Part shown: piece by piece, positions 42,701-54,858 of the stretch
Layout: every line of letters begins with the position of its first letter
Position numbering within the stretch: position 1 is the stretch's first letter
Origin: Megalonaias nervosa
Lineage: Eukaryota > Mollusca > Bivalvia > Unionida > Unionidae
Direction: 5' to 3'
Assembly (NCBI GenBank): GCA_016617855.1
Contig: JAECUM010006733.1
Coordinates: forward strand, 1-64,000
DNA length: 64,000 nucleotides
Notes under the pieces: generated by a model
Databases searched by the model: none
Seen by the model: only the letters and a program-made list of their open reading frames with translations
Told to the model about the DNA's origin: nothing
Translations under genes and position numbers: made by a program

Positions 42701-45700
42701 CTGTTCCATTTGATAACTACCAGTAGGAATATCTACAACTTGCCAATCTGGTGTTCCATCAGATTTATTTTTATAAGAAAAAACTAATGAGTTATTTGCG
42801 CGTAACTCACAGAATGATTTTGATCTTATATTTGGCCAACTGTGATATACTTGCAATTGTGCTAATGCTATTTCGTTCACACGAATTGCCATTGGAAAGA
42901 TATCGAATTTAGGATTAGTTGAACTCGTTGATATCATCATAGTTGTTGGTGGTTTTGTATTAGCGACGATTTGTTGGAGGAGTTCTTGCTGCGTAGTCAT
43001 TATTATCATTTACTTGATTTTAAATCAGGAAGTAAATTGACTTTGTCGGTGTCATAGTAAACCTTAATCATTTCTGCTAATTCCTGATCTGATATTGCTC
43101 CATCACTGAGTCCTGATGATATCAGCAATGATAATTTGGTGTGTGCATGTGTTGCCGCCAATAGCAATATTTGATATTCATGTAATTTATCAGCCGCACA
43201 TGTTGATATCTTTTTTGCAATTATATTAAGAATACCAGCAATACCGGTTATAACTGCAACACCAATTCCTATTATTGGTGCTATTATATATGTGGCTGAT
43301 AATGATCCGATTATAGTTGCTGTTTCTGTGACTACAGCAGATGCAGAATAAACAATTATATCAGCAACAACGATACGTCTATGATATTTTTTTATTTTTA
43401 TTGTGTATTCGTCAATGATGTTTTTTAGCTGGGTCTGTAGCAAAGACGCTTGCTCATATCTGTATTTGTTTATGATGCTCAGATCTGACGTCAATGAAAT
43501 CATATACTTGATACTAAGTAATCAATTGAAGTGTTTCAGCGACAAATTCCAGACACCACCAGTAAGACGCTGCGGTTATTTTTTTATCAGATGGTTCCAG
43601 TATAAATATTTCTTCGGCATCTTTATTTAATACAATTGACATGGTTCCAGAAAAATTATTAGTCGAATGATGCCATGGAAATGTGGTAAGTATCCTGAAT
43701 TTTGCAGTGCTGAACACAGACAGCCTATACACACCAGTGACTTCCGCGGCATGTTTGATAGTGTTATTTTGCTGTGACCATGTTGATGATCCTGAAGATA
43801 CTGTGTATACGACATTGTTAATCTGCTTGTGAGGAATTTTAATCAGATTAGTTTGTTTAATGATATTAGGAATTCCACTAATAACATCTCCTAGTTTTGT
43901 GTTAATTTCGGAGAGTTTTGTGTTGACAACCATTGGACTTCCAAAGAAATCATTTGTGATTTTATTAAGTTTTTGAAAATTTCTAAGAGTATTTAAAAAC
44001 ATATTTACGTGAACATCATACTCGGCTCATAGTATATTTAATTTGTCATCGATTGTAGTATCTTTATCATCCACATATTTCTTTGTTGCGGCATCTTCAT
44101 CACCTGTTGGTTCTCTTAAAATAACAATTTTGTTTCCATTCATGTTGAGTTCACCTGTCATTGTATCACCGGAGGATTTTAAACGATTAGAAATGCTATT
44201 TCTGATTTCTTCTCTGATTTCATCTCTGATAGTTGTAAATGATATCTCTGAGTCTCTGATTCTACCGCCGTCAGTAAAAACCGGAATATTATCCATGGTG
44301 GCTCCGAGAACTCTACGAATTATATCGACCAATTTAATGTTACTTGTTTTTAATGTGCCATATTTGTCTTGAAAAACAACAACTTCATCTCGGTCAGCAT
44401 CCATTAAATATATCATGTCAGCGAGTTCATCTTTTGTGGCATATTTTGACAAATCGATGTTTTCTTTTTTTTTGTCTTTGATGGAGGATCTTCCATAAAT
44501 ATCAACCATTATACGATTAGCGATTATTTAAAACAGAACTCGCATAAACGCTTACAATTTTATGAGGTGCATCGGAAGATTTTGAAATAGCAACGAGTAC
44601 AGCAAGTGATTCACGGCCACATATTGGTAGATCAGTTATTGTCTGTGTTGGTAATGTTGAATACCATACAGGAGTTTGCGTGGCAATTTTATCGCTGTTA
44701 ACATATTTAAAAAATTATTTAGGTCATGCTAGTTCATACAAATTGAAATAAACAATTCCACATGGATCAATCGTGTATGCAACCCAGTGAGTACCTGGAC
44801 CAGAACTTCTATCGAGATTGATAATACCGGTCTGAAGATGATTTGGCTGTTTTGGTAACTGATCACGCATAAAAACACCTCTGAAGTTTTTGATACTTAA
44901 TCACGCAGCAGCATCAAGTAAATCAAAATTGGACATGGGAAGTATCAACGAAATGTCCCTGGAAGTCTTAGACCTTTTCCGTACCATGAACGAGGAGTTC
45001 CTGGTAGTCGACCTTTCCTTTTTTTTGGGAAGTTTTTATTCCTTTTCCCATTGCTTTCTTTAATGCCATTCCAGCAGCAGTTCTAACAGCGCCTAACGCA
45101 GCAGCTTTTGCAACAGCTGGAGCTGCAGCGGCTATCAACGTTGGTATAGCTGCGAGAAGTGGAAATATACCACCTGTCTTGGCAATATCGCTAATGGCAC
45201 CTGCAGACAGATCAAGTCGTACGCCGGTCATTGATCGTTTGGCGTCACTGAAATGCCTGTGTTGACATTCAGTCAGTGATAGTTTATTTGGACCACCTGA
45301 GATCTATCCTCATTTTAGTGATATTTTTGTTCCAGAAATTTTTTTGATGCCGATTGTAGTTTTTTAATCTGACCAGGAGTCAGAGTAACATTAATGTGAT
45401 GATATGACATTATAATATCATGAGCTATTTAATTACACGTTTTTGACTGGGGCATCAATGACTCTCATTCATCAAGCAACACCTTCAAGCAACATTGTTT
45501 TATCACTGAGTATAACAGTGATTGCTCTGTAATTAGCAACAGCTATTCCACTTGTTACACGGGCTTGAAAGTGCATATCAACTACTGATTGTCTGAACAA
45601 ATGCAAATGTTCCAGTGAGAAATAATAAATTGGATACAGTGTTGTAAAATCCCACTGAGATATTTGTAAGCCAGTATCAATATTTTGATCATGTCCCATG

Positions 45701-48700
45701 AATGTCATCAAACAATGATATGCACGTTCAACATGAATGTTATCAAAATCCAGTAATATATCCTCAGCTGGTTTTTGATGTCCATTTATCCTCAGCGAAA
45801 CTTCAGTAACACCAAGTCTGTCAAATATCATTGTGCTTCGTGTTTGTGAGTTTACTCGTGCAGCATCTTGGAAAGCAATAAATATATGTCACGGTGCAGA
45901 GACACCTCGTTGTGATGCTATCTGCCATGTGAATAAACCATTAATGTTACTTTGAACACTATCTGTGGTCATCGTCAACCATGATAATGTTGATTTAGCA
46001 CCCGAGTCCATAAAAGTAGCCGTTGTTCTTCAGTTAGTGATGGAATCATTGTTGGCATCCACAAAGAAAGTTTTGTCAGTATTACTTTTCCATGAAGTGC
46101 CGCAGTTGCAGCTGGATCAACTTCTTCAGCGTGCCATATTGCATCATTGTTGGTAGGTTTTCTCACAAGGACGACTGTATGTTTTGCTCCGAAGATAACC
46201 TTTCTAACATTTCTACAAAATCCAAAAATATGTGATAGTGGAATTGCATATAAAAATCTTTCATCGTTGCCCAGCATTGATCGACGTGATGCAAATCCCA
46301 AGTTGAAATTTTTGTTCATTGATACAACTGTGTCCCAGCTGCATTTAGTGTTACGTTTCTGTTTTCTGGACGATCAGTTGTATCCTTTGCAAACATCATT
46401 GATGGACCAGCTGATCTTGAATAATCATCGCTGTATCTTGCAAGGCCAAGTATCATTGTGGCAACATCAATGTCGTTATGACAAACCTCAATTTCCTGAC
46501 CATCAATCATGTATGCGGCACTTTTAAATAACGCCATGATGCCATTATTAACAAGACCATCTCGATCACCAATTCCGTAATCGGTATTATCTAATTTCAA
46601 AATTCTACCTTCGATCTCAATAAATGCCTCAGTGGGCAAGAAATATCTGCTTGTATCCTGAACTTGTAATTCGATTCTTCTGCATTCATCAGGTACATGT
46701 GTGTCATAAGATTAATACTGATAATCACATATCAATTCATCTTTGAGAACAGGTGCGTCCATGTCGAATGCAGGATCAGATATACATTTGAACATCTTTA
46801 TTATATTTGTTATCGTCTAACACAAAGACCACTTCCTGCTATCAGACTAGCAGCTATATTTTTTTCTCTTTCCTTTCCTAATAGGGGTACACCAGCCAAG
46901 TCTGCTAGTTTTTGATTCGCAGCTTGATTTATTATTTTACTAACATTTGCAGGCATAACTTCTGTACTGGGTAATTTTACTGGCTGAGGTTTTACTGGTT
47001 GAGGTTTTCATCATATTAATCGTGGTAGTCTATCCTTGATTGCCAAAAATGCTTTACTGGCAACATCACCAACAGCACCAATACCTTTATCAAGAACAAC
47101 ATCAATAACTTTCATTCCCTGTTACTTTGCAATCGGTATTGCTTTTGGAGCTATCCATCTGAATAGACCCTGAACAACATCACCGAGTCCATCTCCGTAG
47201 AATGCTTTATATGTGGGTAATCACAAATTTATCATCCTGACCATGATCGGTCCACACTGAGTATTATGTATAATCATCTTATTTTCTTGTCACTGATCTA
47301 ATTGTATACCCTTAATCATTGGGGTAATCATCGGCGATTTCATCAATGAGGGATCGATAAACATTAATATCCATGATACCGCCTGTAAATAATCTCTAAC
47401 AAATATAAGCTGCTTCATTAATGATTTCTGGGGAATTATTACGGGCTCGTTTTCCTCCAATAAGGATTTCTAATCATTCAACATCGTCAAGGACGTTATC
47501 AGGACATTGAGTAATAAGACCACTTCCTTCAGCAGCAATACCACTTCCAGTTGCACCGGGGTCAGGTGATGGTTGTCTCTTTCGTAGATATCTCTGCCTT
47601 GCTGGTGATGCAACTGGTATTCCAACATTTGTTTTCATTTCATAAACCTTTTCAGCAAAATCATTATATTCTTTTTTATATTTTTTACAGATTTGTGAAA
47701 TATCCTTGAATTCATGAAATACCCTAGCAATCCACTCGTTTTCTAGAGTGTTATGAAACTCTGGCTTTAGAAGCTGATGCTGCAGCTGATATCCCACTGC
47801 ACAACCTTAACGGGATTATTTATAACTGCTGAATAACCCTGCTTATTAAAATACAGAGTTTTTATTGCTGGTTTAGACAGATCCTTGACGATATCTTTAC
47901 CGTCTTGAATTTCAGCAAGTGTTTTATCAGCAGACTCCATAGCTTCTTTAATTTGTTCTGGTAATACTTCGATAACCTGCTGTGTTGCAGTTGTAGCTTT
48001 AGCGGTTTGCTCCAACGTGGGAAGAAGATCTTTGGTAGCCTTCATAACCAGTTTAAATAATTGTTCTGCACCTTCTGCAAATTCCACCTGAGACTCCTGA
48101 CGCATTTGTAATTTTTGTTTGACAGAATCACGGATGGGGAGATATTTCTTAATTGCCTCCAATCGCTGTCAAGCTAGTTTAGCTGTGTGAGATTCCATTA
48201 TTGATAAAATAATGATTTAATTGAGCCACACCCAATACTCCTAATCACTGTGGTAATCATTGGCGATTTCATCAATGAGGGATCAATAAACATTAATATC
48301 CACGATACCACCTGTAAATAATCTCTGACGAATATCAGCTGCTTCATTAATGATTTCTGGGGAATTATTACCAGCTCGTTTTCTGATCAGAATTTCTAAT
48401 CGTTTAATATCGGTAAGAGTGTTATTGGGGCATGAGGTAATAAGACCACTTCCCCTGGTACCTGTACCAATACCACTTCCAGTGGCGCCGGTTCAGAACT
48501 TAAATTCCGTCATTCTTTTTCCATACCTGTTGTTTGGAGTGGTTGTTGTTGTTGTCGTTGTTGTAACTACTTAAGATAAATTGTTTATTCCATTATCAAA
48601 TGCAATATATCTTGGATCATTATTTTGGGCCTGATCAACTCTGTGGTGTATGCAAAACATCCATTTGTACCAGGTTTCACGACTTACATTATCATCAGCA

Positions 48701-51700
48701 TACTCAGGTTTTAGAAATTTTTCTCTCTGATCAAAACTGTGCACGGCAAGTGCAGGTAATCTTATATTTTCAATATTTTTTATGAAGGAAATATCTCTTT
48801 TGGTAAATTTATCATTCACTTCAGCCCTGGCTCTTACTTGTTTTGGTTTTAGTTCTGGTTCTGGTGTATGAACTGTTTGGTCAATACCTTCAAGTATTTC
48901 TCGTGTTGGTTGAACAGTAGCTATTTCACCTGGAAGTTCTCTCAGCATCTTTTTTACTTTTTTAGTCCTCTCTCATATTTTTCCAGTTGCTTTAGCGGTC
49001 TGCTCTAACATGGGAAGAAGACCTTTGGTAGCCTCTGTAACCAGTTTAAATAACTCTTCTGTTTCTTCGGCAAATTCTTCCTGTGTTTGTTGGCATTCTT
49101 GTAATTTTTGCTTGACAATATCATGAACAGGGATATATTTTTTAATTGACTCTAGTCACTGTCAAGCTGATCTAGCTATACGAGATTCCATTATTAGTAT
49201 AATAATGATTTAATTAAGTAAAACCCACACAGCAGCAGGGAGGGTGATTAATTCTCGAGATGAGTACCCGACGAGTAAATGATAAGCAACGAAAATTGCA
49301 CAAAAAAATGGGAAATAAATTCCAAACGTCAGCAACAAAAGATTTGCTAGTAAAATCAGGAAAATTATCAAAGCGCTATAGTGGTTGGTTGGAGTTTATT
49401 AGCGTAATTTTATATATTTTCGTAGTTTTCCACGGGAAGCCTTATATTTGGAATTCCAGGGTACCTCAATTAGAGTCTGTTCACCCTCCCTGCTGCTAAT
49501 CTTAACACTAATAATAACACCTCCAACTCCATTACATCAGTGATACCTGTGTATCTTCAAACGGTAATGCAGATAAAGACAAATAAAGCTGAATTTAGAG
49601 TAGTTGGGCATGGGAATAATTTACTCCTTCCTGTAAAATAAAACTACAGGTGATCAAATTATAATCTGTCACTTCATTATAAAACAGATGCAACTGTAGT
49701 GTGAAAGTTAGAAGATCTGGCTATATAAACTGTACAGTAAATGTAAGTGGACTGCATCTTTTAGTCCAATTTTCCTCAATGAATGGTTCTTGTATCATGT
49801 GGAATTACAAAAAAGAATTCAACCTACCTATGAGTCCAGACTGACTAAATTAAACAACTTAAAATGTAGCAATTAATATATTAATGTGGCATATTTTTAT
49901 AAATGGTAAACAAAAAAACAAAAAAATCTACAGCCAACTTCCCTATCTGCACTGCTTTTCCAATCAAGCCCTTAAGTTATTATTCTCCCCTCCCCCAACT
50001 TAAAATTCCTTCTCCAAGACAGTGAACAAAATTCTATGACCACATTGTACGTCTACAACCCACTTGTCTTTATAAGACTGGAACTCCTGACTTTGAATAA
50101 AATAAACAGTTTCAAGGCATTACAGAATTACAATATTGGGCAGGCTCAGAGGTTTCTCTGGTTCTTTAGTTAATACCTGGTACTACAAATTCACCTTGCA
50201 GAGATTGTTTCATAATCCCACACTCATACCTGTCAACATGTTTTCAAGTTCCGTTGGCCTACATTTCAGTTGGCTGGAATGCGATGGAAGTTGGGAATAC
50301 TGAAATCGGTTAAAAGGATCATAAGAATCTTGAACAAAATGAAGCTATCTAAACACTTTCTTCAATATTAATACATTTTTATTCGTTTCATTAAAGAAGT
50401 ATACTTCAACTTAACCCAATTTCAGCATTCCCAGCTTCCACTGCTTTCCAAAGCATATTAGAGTTATCCCCATGTTGCTTGCGCATAGCTAAAATGAATC
50501 TCGATTGTGCTCGATTTAAAAAAAATTACGTCCAGACTCCTGGGATTAACAAAATAAAATCTGTAAAAAAAACCCATGAATTTTTATAAGAAAAAACCAC
50601 ACAAAATGGTTGTACAGCCCTTACACCAATAAAAATGAAAATTTTTTTTACAAATTACGGGTAACCCATATAAGTTGACACGTATGCACACTCACCTTAG
50701 CCAAAAAGGAGGTGGGGAATTCTGTTTCCACTGAGAGCCATTTAAGAGAATTCAATGAAGGTTGGCAAGATTACTGAGGATGAATCAAGGTACATGTGAC
50801 GATGAAAATCTGGATCATGTTTATAAATAAGTGATGGTCTTCTGCCATTAATAATTACTACGTAATGTGATCACAGGATGATAGAGCTGCCTCCTCTAAA
50901 ATATCAATGCCCAACCATCATGGTTTATACACAGCACTCCACATATGCATTCTTATGGAGCAGTAAATGCAAGCAAGAAAGGTGTCTGTATCTCAAATTA
51001 CCATTCCAGATTCACTTCTCTTGTTAGTAATATCCAGTATTTTCATACAGTAGAAATGTTTCATCTACTCAAATTTCCTTCTCTGTAACTGGGTGATACC
51101 TACCTCAACAATGAAGTTGTGGACTCAGCTACAATATTACTGGCTATAGTGAAAGACTCAGCCAAGACTAGGGTCCTTATAGGCAACTTTAGAGGTCTGA
51201 AAAAGAGGCAATGGTAGATTGACCACATCTTCTTGTGTACAACATACAACTAAATCTGCCCTCATATAATGTGCCAAAAGATCAGGGTTATAATGCCGCT
51301 TACAAATCATAATGCCAATGAACAGTGTCAAATCTAATAAGCAAATACATTACACAATGACAGATCAGGATCTACCATATTTGAGGATGGGTAAGCATTA
51401 GCCATTAGTATATAAATCACCATTTATATAGTTACAAAATTTCTGTTGCACAGATTTGTGGTCATCTCTGGCAATGTTCAAATAGGAAATTTTACAGAAA
51501 ATTTAGTGTACTTGAATTGTTGATGTTGCATTTGTCTTACAGACTGGAATACTATGACACAGAAAATTCAGAGTGTTTTTCACTCAGCAAGCATCCTAAA
51601 AAAGAAAGAATCTCAGATTGTATCCAATTTCTTGCAGTCAAAATTTCTGAACTTATATGGAAGAAATTCTGTACATAAAAGCTGTGCAATTACTTTGAAT

Positions 51701-54700
51701 TATCACAAGATGAAAAATATTAAAAACAATTATATTATCCGAATTAGTTAACTGATATGTGAGGGTACAGAGATATTACAAAAACATACCTATAATCTAT
51801 TGCACAATTCCACAAATGCACATGAAACTCTGTGAGAACTTTGGGTTCCATATATCCTAGGACAGGGTAATCTTTCACATCTAAGAAATCAATGAGCTGA
51901 ACAAGAAAAAAGAATGTAGAATGAGAAGCTTTTTTTGACAAAAGGTGGATTATATACCATGATGACAATCAGACAGATGATGGATATCATAATATTCTTG
52001 TACTTTGCACAAAAAAAGAATGGGAATAATAAAAATAAACCAGACTGAGTATAATTTGCCAAGCTAAAAACAAATTTTTTTATTCCCAAATCCCATTTGT
52101 ATATTTTGAATAACATAATTTTCAGTAATCTTTAATGAAATTGCGAGGGAGAGAGATAGCTGTTTCCTGACACCATGATATATATGCTTGCGACCTGTAT
52201 AAATAGTAAATAGTTGTACTTAATGCTCATGAAAAACTATCAACTTAGGGCAGTTTACACATTGGATAGTCACAGAGGTGAGGAGACATGTGATCCTATC
52301 AGACTAATTTGCATATGTAAAGTACAGAAAATGGAACAACCCAATTCATTTCAAGTTAGGTAAATTAAGATATGTGTGCTGAAGAAACGATACTCTTGTT
52401 GATTTAAATGATATTGTTTGAGCCATCTTTATTAAAGATAATTCATAAGTCTGTGATCAGTGGCAATGGTTCTTTTGAAGTTTGATTTACTTCTCATATA
52501 ACCTGCAAAAATTTGGTTTTGGGACATGTAACTGGAATAGTGTGGGAGTGTGAATAAATCTGTAAACAAATATTTACATACAGCTCTAGTCAATGGAAGG
52601 AACATCAGTGAAATGATCAAAAACAAGCACAACAAAATTTTAGAACTCCTCCTTCATGATGTATAACACCACCAAGCATCTGAAAAATGCACGAATGCAC
52701 AGCTCAATCCTTAAAGCAACTAACATGTTTAATCATTCTAACTAGTGTGAACATTCCTTGTTTAAACAGTCTAACTAGTGTGACCATTGCATGTAAACAT
52801 TCTAACTAGTGTGACCATTGCTTGGTTAAACTGATTAAACATTCTAACTAGTGAGACCACCACATGTAAACATTCTAATTAGTGTGACTACTGCTTGGTT
52901 AAACATTTTAACTAGTGTGACCATTACTTGTTTAAACATTTTAACCAGAGTAACCATTGCATGTTTAAACATCTGACTAGTGTGACCATTGCATGTTTAA
53001 ACATTCTAACTTGTGTGACCATTGTATGTCTGACACTCTCTTACAGTAATGCAGATGCAGAAAAAGAAATCTTTAATTCAAAAAGATCTTCAGAGAAGTC
53101 CTTACATAGTACTATCCAGTCTCTAGTGAGAATGAAGAGACACTCCTATGTCATCTGCATCAATACACCCTCCCCACTAAACTAATGACAACATCAAAAA
53201 CAGTATGTAATTAAGACTATATTCCACAACATAATGGATTTTTAAGACAGGAACTTAGTGCACATTTTTGAAGTCTGTGTAGTTGTGATAATGTGTATTA
53301 ATGATTGTTCACTGTGCTAAGTCTACCAACTATTTTCTGTTTGAGAATGAATTAAATGCTTCAAAAGAAAGCATTTCATTTTTTAAAATTCATATTTGAA
53401 TTTTCATTTTCTAAAGACTTATATGAGTAGATATATTGTATTTGCCATTGTATGATGTTGCTTCCATTGAAAATCAAAACACATTTTTTAAGTCTACAAA
53501 ATATACCCAATTTGTCTGGGAGTTTGGTAGGTATGTGAAAACTATTTTGCAAAAAACAATTCCAAGAAATTTTTATTCCCACAAGAGCTAAGGTTAAATC
53601 TAACTTCAAAATGAGAACTTTTAGTGATGCATGCATAACAAAGGGAACCACTTGAAACAATTTGTTCAACAGGGTCTTAAACACAGAAACATCTGTAAGA
53701 AAACAAAGTTGGAGAAGACAAGCATCAAGAGGCCATAATGACAGGTAATGCTGGAAATCCTGTGTCTTATCAATCTAATGGTACATAATAAATTTGACTG
53801 AAATACAGCAAAGATAAGGATTTAACATATGCTGTGTGAACCAAAGGCAGAAGTACAGGTAGTAAGGGGCCATAACTCCTGTAAATGACGTTGTAAAATG
53901 CTGGAAATCAAACTCACTCAAAGGCTTATTAATCTGAAAAGACATCCCAGATCTGGTTGAAATCAATCAAATTTTGTTGATGTTATCTTGTGGAAACTAA
54001 TGTCAGGAGGACAAGCAATCTGAGAGCCACAGCTCTTCCAAGACTAAGCCCTAAAAAGGGCACATTAAAGTCGATGAGAGAATATCCATACCAAACTGAA
54101 TCAGAATATCTTGAATGGTTCTTGAGCTGTGGTAATTACAAGCAAGATCACATCTGAAAATATGAAATTATATTGTCAAGGACTATAGCTCTTTTCAAAA
54201 ATTGAGCAGATACAAAATCCATAAAGGCACATCTAGGTCAGGACAATATACACACCAAACAACATCAGAATACATGAAATGTTTCTGAGCCATGCTGTTT
54301 ACAAAAATATACTGTAATGGACATACCCAATTAAAAGAAAAGGTGCAACAGTTCAATCAAAGTTGGAACTGAAATGACAAAACCTTTAAAAGTGACATCT
54401 ACATGTGATATGCAATTCACATACCAAATGGCATCCAATTATGTGTAAGGGTTGCACAGCAATGCTGGTTACAAGCAAAATCTCATGTGAAGATATTAAG
54501 CTAATTGTCATGGGCCATAATTCTATTAAAAGTGGACTTGACAAGACAAATCCCATAAATGGCAAATCCAGGTCTACCAGACATATGTCCACACCAAATT
54601 CCTTCAGAAAATGTTTATATTCCCTAGCTATTCTGGTTACAATTATCTGCTGCATTGCAGATATTTTATTGATGGAGAAAGTGAAAAACCCTGGTCACAA

Positions 54701-54798
54701 TTAGACCGAAAATGCCAAACATTTACAATGCACATCTACATGCAATAGCTAATTTACCTCAAATGGCATCCGATCTTGTGCAAGGGTTGCTGAGCTAT

Positions 54799-54858
<60 letters not shown>

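Larger units (their letters stand above)
31778..49497. mobile_element. Maverick/Polinton (adintovirus-like) element, 17,720 bp
   Basis: Recognised by 267 bp terminal inverted repeats, a flanking 5 bp duplication (AATCT) and the complete hallmark set: DDE integrase, B-family polymerase, packaging ATPase, adenain-like protease, major capsid protein and penton-like protein. The left half carries replication and integration genes on both strands; the right half is a minus-strand structural block. Genes are packed with tens of bases between them, unlike the surrounding host DNA. At least nine genes carry stops or frameshifts, so the copy looks inactive, while several ORFs remain open. It sits in the intron between the 51.8 and 31.0 kb ATG2 exons. 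Polintons use integrase and self-encoded protein-primed-type polymerase, and many are thought to be integrated viruses. Confidence 0.95.

Noticed and set aside
31778..49497. Alternative genetic code (TGA read as an amino acid) in the virus-like element
   Set aside because: In-frame stops include TAA as well as TGA, and several genes also have frameshifts, so ordinary pseudogene decay explains it better.
31778..49497. An intact, active virus
   Set aside because: Integrase, polymerase, protease and major capsid genes all carry stops or frameshifts in this copy. Sequencing error could inflate this, but not plausibly at so many sites.
49260..49499. 79-codon ORF in the right TIR
   Set aside because: It lies entirely in the terminal inverted repeat, and the left TIR copy does not keep the frame.
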